From Gordonia asplenii (GTDB taxonomy: Bacteria > Actinomycetota > Actinomycetes > Mycobacteriales > Mycobacteriaceae), in contig NZ_JABBNB010000043.1 in the NCBI RefSeq assembly GCF_012933505.1, positions 1 through 40,011 of the forward strand: a stretch of DNA of 40,011 nt, in the 5' to 3' direction. Both the position numbers and the translations under genes were made by a program. Numbering within the stretch: the stretch's first letter is position 1; the number at the start of each line of letters is the position of its first letter. The notes beneath the pieces are model-generated. The model was not told the origin of the DNA. It searched no databases and saw only the letters and a list, made by a program, of their open reading frames with translations. Positions 18,917 to 26,433 of this stretch are shown here, piece after piece.

Positions 18917-19111
18917 ATGCCAAAGAGCAAGACTCACAAGGGCACCGCGAAGCGATTCAAGGTGACCGGTAGCGGCAAGATCCTTCGCCAGAAGGCCAAC
19001 CGTCGCCACCTCCTCGAGCACAAGTCGTCGCGCCGCACCCGGCGTCTGGACGGCGTCGCCGTCGTCAGCGAGAACGACGCGCCGCGCATCAAGCGCCTGC
19101 TCAACCGCTGA
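18917..19111 (+). CDS. rpmI: 50S ribosomal protein L35
   Basis: The 64-residue basic protein has the full L35 signature: MPKSKTHKGTAKRFKVTGSGK, then a Lys/Arg-rich stretch and a C-terminal RIKRLLNR. It binds 23S rRNA in the large subunit. AGGAA precedes the ATG. It is in the conserved order infC-rpmI-rplT and lies 74 bases after infC, across a strong hairpin. Confidence 0.97.
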   Translation: MPKSKTHKGTAKRFKVTGSGKILRQKANRRHLLEHKSSRRTRRLDGVAVVSENDAPRIKRLLNR

Positions 19112-19150
19112 CCACTTTCCCCGCACGACTTGAAGTAAAGGACTGACAAC

Positions 19151-19531
19151 ATGGCACGCGTGAAAAGGGCGGTAAACGCCCAGAAGAAGCGCCGCGCAAC
19201 TCTCGAAGCGTCGAAGGGCTACCGCGGACAGCGTTCGCGCCTGTACCGCAAGGCCAAGGAGCAGCAGCTCCACTCGCTGACCTACGCCTACCGCGACCGC
19301 CGCGCTCGCAAGGGTGAGTTCCGCAAGCTCTGGATCCAGCGCATCAACGCTGCCGCCCGGGCCAACGACATCACCTACAACCGTCTGATCCAGGGCCTCA
19401 AGGCCGCGGGCGTCGAGGTCGACCGCAAGGTTCTTTCCGACATCGCCATCACCGATCCGGCTGCGTTCACCGCGCTGGTCGAGGTGGCCCGCAAGGCACT
19501 GCCCGCCGACGTCAACGCACCTGCTGCCTGA
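19151..19531 (+). CDS. rplT: 50S ribosomal protein L20
   Basis: The 126-residue L20 protein organises 23S rRNA during early assembly of the large subunit. The start MARVKRAVNAQKKRR, the SKGYRGQRSRLYRKAKEQ segment and the RDRRARKGEFRKLWIQRINAA core are typical; the last residues are a normal short Ala-rich tail. AAAGGA precedes the ATG by eight bases. L20 represses this operon in several bacteria by binding its mRNA; candidate structured RNAs here are the infC leader and the infC-rpmI hairpin. Confidence 0.97.
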   Translation: MARVKRAVNAQKKRRATLEASKGYRGQRSRLYRKAKEQQLHSLTYAYRDRRARKGEFRKLWIQRINAAARANDITYNRLIQGLKAAGVEVDRKVLSDIAITDPAAFTALVEVARKALPADVNAPAA

Positions 19532-19547
19532 TTTCGATTCGGCACAG

Positions 19548-20381
19548 TTGAGTTCAGACTCACGACCCGCGGGGGAGTTCCCGACAGCACAGCCGCTGTC
19601 CGAGCGCTCCTCGCGGGTCGTTTCGTATGCAAAGCTCGCGCGCGCATCGGTTCGTCGCGAGCGACGCGAATTCCTCGCCGAGGGAGCTAACGCGGTTACC
19701 GCGGCCCTCGACACCGGCCGCGCCCGGCAGCTGCTTGTTCGCGACTCCGACGCCGAGCGCTTCGCCGAGGTCATCTCCCGAGCCGCGTCCGACGGCGTAC
19801 CAGTCTCCACGCTGACCGCCCGCGCGGCCGACAAGTTGACCGAAACATCAACGGCACCAGGAATTTTCGCGATCTGTTCGCTGCTCGACGCCGACCTCGG
19901 CACAGTCCTGCGTGCTCGTCCCGCGCTCCTCGCGATCGCAGTTGAAATGCGTGAACCCGGTAACGCCGGGACGCTTATCCGCTGCGCGGACGCGATGGGC
20001 GCCGACGCCGTGGTCCTCCTAGGCGACAGCGTCGACCCGCACAACGGCAAATGTGTCCGAGCCAGCGCCGGCAGCGTGTTCCATGTGCCGGTAATCCGTG
20101 AACGTGACATCACGGTGGGCCTCGACGCCGTGCGCGCTGCGGGACTCACCGTCCTCGCCACCGCCGTCGATGGTGAGCTGAGTCTCGACGCGGCGTCGGG
20201 CATCCTCACCGCCCCGACCGCCTGGCTCTTCGGCAACGAGGCGCACGGCCTGCCCGACGACGTCGCGTCGAGCGCCGACTACCGGGTGTCGATCCCCATT
20301 CGGGGTAGGGCCGAGAGCCTGAATCTGGCCGCGGCGTCGGCGATCTGCCTGTATGCGAGCAGCGCGGCTCACGCGCACTGA
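19548..20381 (+). CDS. tsnR: SpoU family 23S rRNA/tRNA 2'-O-methyltransferase (TsnR-like)
   Basis: A SPOUT-class RNA ribose methyltransferase, up to 277 residues. The substrate-binding N-domain (SERSSRVVSYAKLARASVRRERREFLAEG) precedes the knotted catalytic domain with motif 1 REPGNAGTLIRCADAMGAD, motif 2 WLFGNEAHGLP and motif 3 IPIRGRAESLNLAAASAI. It matches the mycobacterial gene after rplT. The start is doubtful: TTG at 19548 is used here, but the conserved part begins near residue 17, CTG at 19596 is an alternative, and neither has a clear ribosome-binding site. The 5' end overlaps a nested inverted repeat. Confidence 0.88.
   Translation: MSSDSRPAGEFPTAQPLSERSSRVVSYAKLARASVRRERREFLAEGANAVTAALDTGRARQLLVRDSDAERFAEVISRAASDGVPVSTLTARAADKLTETSTAPGIFAICSLLDADLGTVLRARPALLAIAVEMREPGNAGTLIRCADAMGADAVVLLGDSVDPHNGKCVRASAGSVFHVPVIRERDITVGLDAVRAAGLTVLATAVDGELSLDAASGILTAPTAWLFGNEAHGLPDDVASSADYRVSIPIRGRAESLNLAAASAICLYASSAAHAH
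19562..19626 (+). terminator. Nested inverted repeat after rplT, overlapping the start of tsnR
   Basis: ACGACCCGCG (19562-19571) and CGCGGGTCGT (19612-19621) are perfect ten-base arms followed by TTTCGT, and inside them GACAGC (19583-19588) pairs with GCTGTC (19595-19600). The RNA could act as a terminator or attenuator for the rplT operon, partly within tsnR. Because the long loop also codes for protein if tsnR starts at 19548, its role may be to limit tsnR expression. Confidence 0.45.
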
Positions 20382-20386
20382 GATCG

Positions 20387-20422
20387 AAGCATCATGATGC
20401 TTGAGGCATGATGCATTGATGC
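20387..20422. promoter_or_regulatory. VapB operator with repeated GCATnATGC half-sites
   Basis: AAGCATCATGATGCTT (20387-20402) is a perfect 16-base palindrome. GCATGATGC follows at 20406-20414 and GCATTGATGC at 20413-20422, so the element GATGC occurs three times. The array covers the promoter of vapBC and fits cooperative binding by a ribbon-helix-helix antitoxin or the VapBC complex. Confidence 0.7.
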
Positions 20423-20428
20423 TAGCCT
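20401..20428 (+). promoter_or_regulatory. vapBC promoter, probably leaderless
   Basis: TTGAGG (20401-20406), 16 bases, TAGCCT (20423-20428), then five bases to the ATG at 20434. No Shine-Dalgarno sequence is present, so the antitoxin message is probably leaderless, while the toxin would depend on coupling through the ATGA overlap. Confidence 0.5.
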
Positions 20429-20433
20429 GAGAC

Positions 20434-20694
20434 ATGAGCCGGACGACGATCACCCTCGACAGTGATGTCGAGGCCATGCTGCACAAGGCCATGCGCGAGC
20501 GCGGCATCACCTTCAAAGACGCCGTCAACGACGCCATTCGGCAGGGACTGGGTCGGTCGGCTCGCCCCGTCGGCGAGATCTCGTTCCCCACCTATTCGAT
20601 GGGTCGACCACGCGTCGACCTCACTCATTCGCTCGCACTCGCCGCCGAATTGGAGGACGACGAAGTCGCTCGGAAGCTAGAGCAGGGGCGATGA
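20434..20694 (+). CDS. vapB: VapB-type ribbon-helix-helix antitoxin
   Basis: An 86-residue antitoxin. The N-terminal MSRTTITLDSDVEAMLHKAMRERGITFKDAVNDAIRQGL is a ribbon-helix-helix DNA-binding fold, and the acidic C-terminus (LAAELEDDEVARKLEQ) is the usual toxin-wrapping tail. It neutralises VapC and represses the operon. The stop overlaps the start of the toxin gene (ATGA at 20691). The palindromic operator directly upstream supports autoregulation. Confidence 0.88.
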   Translation: MSRTTITLDSDVEAMLHKAMRERGITFKDAVNDAIRQGLGRSARPVGEISFPTYSMGRPRVDLTHSLALAAELEDDEVARKLEQGR

Positions 20695-21122
20695 TCGTCG
20701 TCGACGCGAATATTCTCCTCTACGCCGTGAATGAGGCTGCGCCACAGCATGAGCGATGTAAGTCGTGGCTGATTCATGAGCTCGCATCGGGTCGGCCGGT
20801 GGGGCTGCCGTGGGTCACTCTCGTCGCATTCGTTCGCATCGCCACCGGTGCTCGAGTATTTCCGATGCCGCTGACCGCAGGCCAGGCGCTGGGGATCGCT
20901 GATTCGTGGCTTGCGCTACCGAATGTCACCACTCCCGAGCCCGGACCACGACACTTTCGTATTCTGAGCGATTTGTTGCTCGACGCCGGCACAGCGGGAA
21001 ACCTGACCACCGACGCTCACTTGGCCGCGATGACCCTCGAACTGGGCGGCAAGATCGCGACGCTCGATCGCAATCTCGGGAGATTCGGCGTACCGATCGT
21101 GATTCCCGACCAACCCGCGTAG
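20691..21122 (+). CDS. vapC: VapC-type PIN domain ribonuclease toxin
   Basis: A 143-residue PIN-domain RNase. Acidic metal-binding residues are Asp5 (VDANILLY), Asp108 (TTDAHLAA) and Asp126 (TLDRNLGRF); the middle reads LPWVTLVAFVRIATGARVFPMPL, typical of mycobacterial-style VapC proteins that cut tRNA or rRNA. The target here is unknown. The usual DxDF end motif is DRNL, a mild deviation. It begins inside the vapB stop codon. The pair sits between tsnR and pheS, where mycobacteria have other genes, so it is an accessory insertion. Confidence 0.9.
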   Translation: MIVVDANILLYAVNEAAPQHERCKSWLIHELASGRPVGLPWVTLVAFVRIATGARVFPMPLTAGQALGIADSWLALPNVTTPEPGPRHFRILSDLLLDAGTAGNLTTDAHLAAMTLELGGKIATLDRNLGRFGVPIVIPDQPA

Positions 21123-21187
21123 TTCACGGCGCCCAACCGAGTAGTTCTGCTCAGTCGCGTGGTCCGCACTCCGGCGAGGCTGGACGC

Positions 21188-22609
21188 ATGACCGTGTCTT
21201 CACCGCTTCGCCCGACGTCGGCCCCCGACGTCGCTGTCACAAAACCGCTGAGAATCCGCCGTCTACCGTCTCCGACGCCTGCCCCGTCCGTCGCCACGAC
21301 GATGACCGTGGCCCGCCTCGCCGCACTGACCGGCACTGACCGGGACCGTGTGATCGATCTGCTCCGCCTGGTCTCCCTGATCGTCGTGATCGCCGGACAT
21401 TCGATCATGCTGACCGTCGCGGTGTCGGGCGGTCGCGTCGACCTCGGCAATCTCCTCGGTGACGTCCCCGCATTGCAGATTGCGACCTGGCTGCTGCAGA
21501 TCCTTCCGTTGTTCTTCTTCGCCGGCGCCGCGGCATCGACCTACGGGTGGCGCGCGGCTCCCGACGGCCGGCGCAGCGCCGGACATTGGCTGTTCGCACG
21601 GGCACAGCGACTGCTGCGGCCGGTCTTCTGGTACCTCATCGTCGTCGGCGTGGTCATGGGAATCCTTGCGGCGGTTGGTGATTCGGCAGTGCTCGACGTC
21701 GTGGCGCGACTCGGCGTGCAGCTGTTGTGGTTTCTCGGTGCGTACCTGATGATCCTCGCGGTGGTGCCCCTGATGCAGCGGATCGACGATGCGTCGACAC
21801 TGGTCGCCGCCGTCCTCGGCTGCTACGCGGTGACCGCTGTGATGGATCTGCTGCGCCTGACGACCGGTGCCCAGGAGTGGGGTTACGTGAATTACGTTGC
21901 GGTGTGGACGATCCCGGCATTGTTGGGTGTCGGGTACGCGAAACGGTTGATCCGGCCGTTCATCGCGCTGGTGGTGGCGCTGGGCACGCTAGCGATGAAC
22001 GTCGTGCTGGTCACCGCGGGTCCGTATGAGGTGTCGCTCGTCACGGTTGCGGGCCAGAAGTTCTCCAATATGACTCCGCCGAGTCTGCTGCTGGCCGGGC
22101 ACGCCGTCGTACTGTGCGCTCTGGCGGTGGCGTCCGCGCGGGCACTCGCGCGAATCGTCGCACGTCCCCGCCTCTGGTGGTGGGTCGCGCTCGGCAACCG
22201 CGGCGCGATGACTCTCTACCTGTGGCACCTGCCGATGCTGGCACTGATCATCGCCGGTGGAATGGCGCTGGGCTTCGACCGTTCGCCGTCGGCTCCCGGC
22301 TACGGATGGACGGTGGCCGGCGAGACCGTGCTGGTGCTCATCGTGATGATTCCCGTGGTCGGGGTGCTGTCTCGCCTCGAGAACACGCCGCTGCGCTGGT
22401 GGGACGGCGCCCGTGCCGCGAGCACCTCACCGCTGCGCGACGCCGCGGTATGGACATTGCTGGCGGCCGCGGGCCTGGCGATCCTGATGGTCGCGCGCTT
22501 CGGTCTCATCGACGACGGCCTGCGATGGCTCGCGATCGGTGTGTTCTGCGTCGTCGCGGCGCGTCTGTTGACCGCACCGGCCACTGCAAGCGCAGGTCAG
22601 GGGAGGTGA
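21188..22609 (+). CDS. Acyltransferase family 3 membrane protein
   Basis: A 473-residue polytopic membrane protein of the acyltransferase-3 type, which transfers acyl groups to cell-envelope sugars or lipids. After a soluble N-terminus of about 50 residues comes RVIDLLRLVSLIVVIAGH, with the Arg and His typical of the first membrane helix of the family, then about ten hydrophobic helices, a conserved RLLRPVFWYL segment and the LWHLPM motif near 360. ATG at 21188 is the likely start; no strong ribosome-binding site is visible. No polysaccharide or lipid synthesis genes are adjacent, so the substrate is unknown. TTG- and GTG-rich neighbours are not coupled to it. Confidence 0.85.
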   Translation: MTVSSPLRPTSAPDVAVTKPLRIRRLPSPTPAPSVATTMTVARLAALTGTDRDRVIDLLRLVSLIVVIAGHSIMLTVAVSGGRVDLGNLLGDVPALQIATWLLQILPLFFFAGAAASTYGWRAAPDGRRSAGHWLFARAQRLLRPVFWYLIVVGVVMGILAAVGDSAVLDVVARLGVQLLWFLGAYLMILAVVPLMQRIDDASTLVAAVLGCYAVTAVMDLLRLTTGAQEWGYVNYVAVWTIPALLGVGYAKRLIRPFIALVVALGTLAMNVVLVTAGPYEVSLVTVAGQKFSNMTPPSLLLAGHAVVLCALAVASARALARIVARPRLWWWVALGNRGAMTLYLWHLPMLALIIAGGMALGFDRSPSAPGYGWTVAGETVLVLIVMIPVVGVLSRLENTPLRWWDGARAASTSPLRDAAVWTLLAAAGLAILMVARFGLIDDGLRWLAIGVFCVVAARLLTAPATASAGQGR

Positions 22610-22639
22610 CCTGACTCCGGCGGGGTGAGTGCGATGGAC

Positions 22640-22645
22640 TAGGGT
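22640..22645 (+). promoter_or_regulatory. Putative -10 of pheST
   Basis: TAGGGT, preceded by TGgac, fits the -10 consensus; the -35 region is poor. It would start a leader of about 38 bases with GAGGAGA before pheS. I see no T-box or leader peptide with Phe codons. Confidence 0.35.
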
Positions 22646-22689
22646 TGTCCCGAGTTCTGTTCCCGATCCGCACGAGGAGACCGCCGTCC

Positions 22690-23745
22690 GTGGCCACCGA
22701 ATCCGCCGATAATCTCTCGCCCCTCGACCCAGCGGTCCTCGACGACGCCGTCGTCGCGGCCGTCGCGGCCTTTGAAGCGGCGTCGACTCTCGACGAATTG
22801 CAGGCGGCCAAGGCTGAGCACCTCGGTGACCGCGCGCCGATCTCCCTCGCCCGCCGCGAGCTCGGTTCGCTTCCGAAGCAAGAGCGTTCCGCCGCGGGCA
22901 AGTTGGTCAACCAGGCCCGCGGCCGTGCCGGTGCCGCACTCGAGCAGCGCACCGAGATCCTCGTCGCCGAACGCGACGCGGCCGTGCTGGTCGCCGAGTC
23001 GATCGATGTCACCCTTCCGAGTGCTCGACGCCCCGTGGGAGCACGGCACCCGATCACCGTGATCGCCGAACAGGTGGCCGACGTGTTCGTCGGGATGGGC
23101 TGGGAGATCGCCGAAGGCCCCGAGGTGGAGGCCGAGCACTACAACTTCGACGCGCTGAATTTCTTGCCCGACCATCCCGCCCGTTCGATGCAGGACACCT
23201 TCTACATCGCGCCGGAGGGTTCGCGGCAGGTGCTGCGCACCCACACGTCGCCGGTGCAGGTGCGGTCGATGCTCACCCGCGAAGTGCCCATCTACGTCGC
23301 GTGCCCGGGCCGTACCTTCCGCACCGACGAACTCGACGCCACCCACACTCCGGTCTTCCATCAGATCGAGGGGTTGGCCGTCGACAAGGGTCTGACTCTC
23401 GCCAACCTGCGCGGCACCCTCGAAGTGTTCGCGAAGGCGTTGTTCGGCCCGGAGACCACCACCCGAATGCGCGCGAGCTACTTCCCGTTCACCGAGCCGT
23501 CCGCGGAGGTGGACGTCTGGTTCCCCGGCAAGAAGGGCGGAGCCGGCTGGGTGGAGTGGGGCGGCTGCGGCATGGTCAACCCGAATGTGTTGCGCGCCAG
23601 CGGTATCGACCCCGACGTCTACTCGGGCTTCGCCTTCGGCATGGGGCTCGAGCGCACCCTGCAGTTCCGCAACGACCTCGCCGACATGCGCGACATGGTC
23701 GAAGGCGACATCCGCTTCACCACGCCGTTCGGCCCTGCCGCCTGA
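22690..23745 (+). CDS. pheS: Phenylalanyl-tRNA synthetase alpha subunit
   Basis: The catalytic subunit of the class II (alpha-beta)2 enzyme that charges tRNA-Phe. The 351 residues show the N-terminal coiled coil (EAASTLDELQAAKAEHLGDRAPI), motif 2 (RTFRTDELDATHTPVFHQIEG) and motif 3 (GFAFGMGLERTLQFRND). The GTG at 22690 is preceded by GAGGAGA about 11 bases upstream and gives an N-terminus like that of mycobacterial PheS. pheT follows 51 bases later. Confidence 0.97.
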   Translation: MATESADNLSPLDPAVLDDAVVAAVAAFEAASTLDELQAAKAEHLGDRAPISLARRELGSLPKQERSAAGKLVNQARGRAGAALEQRTEILVAERDAAVLVAESIDVTLPSARRPVGARHPITVIAEQVADVFVGMGWEIAEGPEVEAEHYNFDALNFLPDHPARSMQDTFYIAPEGSRQVLRTHTSPVQVRSMLTREVPIYVACPGRTFRTDELDATHTPVFHQIEGLAVDKGLTLANLRGTLEVFAKALFGPETTTRMRASYFPFTEPSAEVDVWFPGKKGGAGWVEWGGCGMVNPNVLRASGIDPDVYSGFAFGMGLERTLQFRNDLADMRDMVEGDIRFTTPFGPAA

Positions 23746-23796
23746 GCGCGGTCCACAGCCTCACTCAGCCACATAGAACGAAAGTAGAAACTCACC

Positions 23797-26373
23797 GTGC
23801 GTGTTCCACAGTCTTGGCTCACCGAGGTCCTGCGGGTCAGTACCCCTGACTGGTCGGCGACGGCCGAGGAGATCGACGCCGGATTCGTGCGCGTCGGCTT
23901 CGAGATCGAAGACGTCGAGGCCTTCCCCGAGATCAGCGGGCCGCTGGTCATCGGTCGAGTGGAGACCATCGAAGAACTCACCGAGTTCAAGAAGCCGATC
24001 CGCTTCTGCACAGTCGACGTCGGCGAAGACACCCCACGTGAGATCGTCTGCGGCGCACGGAACTTCGCTGTCGGCGACCTGATCGTCGCCGCACTGCCGG
24101 GCACCGTGCTGCCCGGTCCATTCGCGATCGCCGCACGCAAGACCTACGGCAGGGTCTCCGACGGGATGATCTGCTCGGTCGCCGAACTGGGCGTCGGCAA
24201 CGACCACAGCGGAATCCTGGTCCTCGCACCGGGAACCGCCGAGCCGGGTGCGGACGCCCGTGAGGTGCTGAGCCTCGCCGACGTGGCCATCGACGTCAAC
24301 GTCACCCCCGACCGTGGCTACGCCTTCTCGATGCGTGGCCTCGGACGCGAGCTCGCCAGTGCGTTCGCGGTGCCGTTCGCGGATCCCGCGGCTGAGGTCG
24401 TGGTGGGCCGCGAGGCAAGTGAGGGTTGGCCGGTCGACATCGAATCCGACTCTGCCGCAACGCGATACACCGCGCGAATCATCTCCAACGTCGACGCTGC
24501 GGCGGTCTCGCCGTGGTGGCTGCGCAAACGGCTGATGGTCGCCGGAATCCGGCCCATCTCCGGCATCGTCGACGTCACCAACTACGTCATGATCGAACTC
24601 GGGCAACCCCTGCACGCGTTCGACGCCGACAAGGTCACCGGCGCGATCACCGTGCGCAATGCGACGCCGGGGGAGAAGCTGACCACTCTCGACGGCGTTG
24701 AGCGTACGCTCGATCCAGAAGACGTCGTCATCGCCGACGAGTCGGGTGCGATCGCCCTGGCGGGTGTGATGGGCGGCGAATCGACGGAGGTGGGGCCGGA
24801 GACGACGCGAGTCCTGCTGGAGTCGGCCAACTTCGACCAGGTGCGGGTGTTCCGCACCGGCAAGCGGCACAAGCTGACGTCGGAGGCCAGCAAGCGGTTC
24901 GAGCGCCTCGTCGACCCGGAGATCACCGCCATCGCGTCGGCGCGCGGCGCACAGTTGATCGCCGAGATCGCGGGCGGCGTCGTCGCCGACGACTGGACCG
25001 ATGTGCGCGTCGCTTCGCTCGCCCCGGTGTCGATCGAGATCGCCGTCGACGCCCCGGACGTCACCGCGGGCATCAGCTACCCGGCGGGCACCACGCGAAC
25101 GCGGCTGATCGAGGTCGGCTGTGCGGTCACTGATCACGGCGACACGCTGACGGTCAATCCGCCGTCGTGGCGGCCCGACCTGCGGCAACGCGCCGACCTC
25201 GTCGAAGAGGTGCTCAGGCTCGAAGGGCTGGAAGACATTCCGGCGATCGTACCGGCCGCGCCGGCGGGTACCGGGCTGACGCCGTCGCAGCGTCGTCGAC
25301 GCAGCATCGGCCGGACACTGGCGCTCGACGGATTCGTCGAGGTGTTGCCCTACCCGTTCATGCCCGCGGGCGTGTTCGACGTGTGGGGCCTGCCCGACGA
25401 CGACCCGCGCCGGTCGACGGTGAAGGTGCTCAATCCGCTGGAGTCGGATCGGCCGGAGCTGAACACCACGCTGCTGCCGGGCCTGCTGGAGATGACCGCG
25501 CGCAACATCGCGCGCGGTCAGCGGGATCTGTCGCTGTTCACGATCGGCCAGATCGTCGACGGCGCCGGGAGCGGGGCGGATGGAAACGCTGAGGTCGTTG
25601 GGGCGTTGGATGTCACACGCCGGCCGTCGGCGGCGGAACTGGCGGCCATCGATGCCGCGCTGCCCAAGCAGCCGGTACACGTCGCGACGGTGCTCACCGG
25701 ACTTCGTGATCCCGCCGGTCCGTGGGGCCCGGGCCGGGTGGCGGACGCCACCGACGCGTTCGAAGCGGCGCGGACCATCGCGCGGGCGGCCGGGGTCGTC
25801 GTCGAACTCGTTGCGGATACCGAGAAGCTGCCGTGGCATCCGGGGCGGTGCGCGCGGATCGTGGTGCCCGCCAATGAGCCCGGGGCGAGCGGAGCGACGG
25901 GAGATGTGACCGGGGCGAGCGGAGCGACGGGAGATGTGACCGGGGCGAGCGGAGACATCACCGTCGGTTGGGCCGGTGAGCTGCATCCGGCGGTGTTGGA
26001 GCGGGCGGGGTTGCCGAAGGGGACGTGCGCGGTGGAGATCTCCATCGACGCTCTCCCGCTCGACGTCGTGCTGCCCGCGCCGACGTTGTCGGTGTTCCCG
26101 GCGGTGCTGCAGGATCTGGCCGTCGTCGTCGACGCCGGTGTCGCTGCGGCCGACGTCGAGAAGGCGTTGCGCGCAGGTGCCGGTGAGTTGCTGGAGTCGT
26201 TGGATCTGTTCGACGTGTTCGTCGGGGAGCAGGTCGGGGAGGGCCGCAAGTCGCTGGCGTTCGCGTTGCGGTTCCGTGCCGCGGACCGGACGCTCACCGA
26301 GGAGGAGGCCAATGCGGCCAAGTTGGCCGCGGTCGACGCCGCAGCGTCGAGCGTCGGCGCGCGACTGAGGTAG
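23797..26373 (+). CDS. pheT: Phenylalanyl-tRNA synthetase beta subunit with an in-frame repeat insertion
   Basis: The 858-residue beta subunit carries the N-terminal tRNA-binding domain (EMAP-like, FCTVDVGEDTPREIVCGARNFAVGD), B3/B4 editing domain, B5 domain and a C-terminal ferredoxin-fold anticodon-binding domain (PTLSVFPAVLQDLAVVVDAGV... LFDVFVG). It is longer than usual because residues of about 696-720 are a tandem repeat, GASGATGDVT twice plus a partial copy, encoded by 30-base DNA units. The insertion lies in a loop before GWAGELHPAVLE. The GTG at 23797 follows a weak purine-rich site. It belongs to the operon pheS-pheT. Confidence 0.96.
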   Translation: MRVPQSWLTEVLRVSTPDWSATAEEIDAGFVRVGFEIEDVEAFPEISGPLVIGRVETIEELTEFKKPIRFCTVDVGEDTPREIVCGARNFAVGDLIVAALPGTVLPGPFAIAARKTYGRVSDGMICSVAELGVGNDHSGILVLAPGTAEPGADAREVLSLADVAIDVNVTPDRGYAFSMRGLGRELASAFAVPFADPAAEVVVGREASEGWPVDIESDSAATRYTARIISNVDAAAVSPWWLRKRLMVAGIRPISGIVDVTNYVMIELGQPLHAFDADKVTGAITVRNATPGEKLTTLDGVERTLDPEDVVIADESGAIALAGVMGGESTEVGPETTRVLLESANFDQVRVFRTGKRHKLTSEASKRFERLVDPEITAIASARGAQLIAEIAGGVVADDWTDVRVASLAPVSIEIAVDAPDVTAGISYPAGTTRTRLIEVGCAVTDHGDTLTVNPPSWRPDLRQRADLVEEVLRLEGLEDIPAIVPAAPAGTGLTPSQRRRRSIGRTLALDGFVEVLPYPFMPAGVFDVWGLPDDDPRRSTVKVLNPLESDRPELNTTLLPGLLEMTARNIARGQRDLSLFTIGQIVDGAGSGADGNAEVVGALDVTRRPSAAELAAIDAALPKQPVHVATVLTGLRDPAGPWGPGRVADATDAFEAARTIARAAGVVVELVADTEKLPWHPGRCARIVVPANEPGASGATGDVTGASGATGDVTGASGDITVGWAGELHPAVLERAGLPKGTCAVEISIDALPLDVVLPAPTLSVFPAVLQDLAVVVDAGVAAADVEKALRAGAGELLESLDLFDVFVGEQVGEGRKSLAFALRFRAADRTLTEEEANAAKLAAVDAAASSVGARLR
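25881..25954 (+). repeat. 30-bp tandem repeat inside pheT (2.5 copies)
   Basis: Two identical 30-base units (25881-25910, 25911-25940), each beginning CGGGGCGAGCGGAGCGACGG, and a partial third copy to 25954. The unit length keeps the frame and adds GASGATGDVT per copy. The unit closely matches the 30-base repeat in argB. Confidence 0.95.
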
Positions 26374-26399
26374 CGACTCGGATTTCCGGTCGGCGCCTG

Positions 26400-26433
26400 T
26401 GAATCAATTTGCACCGTAGTGCATAATGATTCT
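26400..26433. promoter_or_regulatory. Tandem ArgR boxes over the argC promoter
   Basis: TGAAT-CAAT-TTGCA (26400-26413) and TGCAT-AATG-ATTCT (26420-26433) each have the TGnAT-n4-ATTCA-like half-site form of ArgR boxes, with centres 20 bases apart; together they are an imperfect 32-base palindrome. The right box overlaps CATAAT (26422-26427), a -10 six bases before the ATG. ArgR with arginine is expected to repress here; ArgR is encoded in the operon. Confidence 0.65.

Noticed and set aside
23761..25986. 741-codon open frame on the minus strand opposite pheT
   Set aside because: It is the antisense shadow of pheT: rich in Arg, His, Asp and Gly, with repeats only mirroring the pheT repeat, and no recognisable domain.
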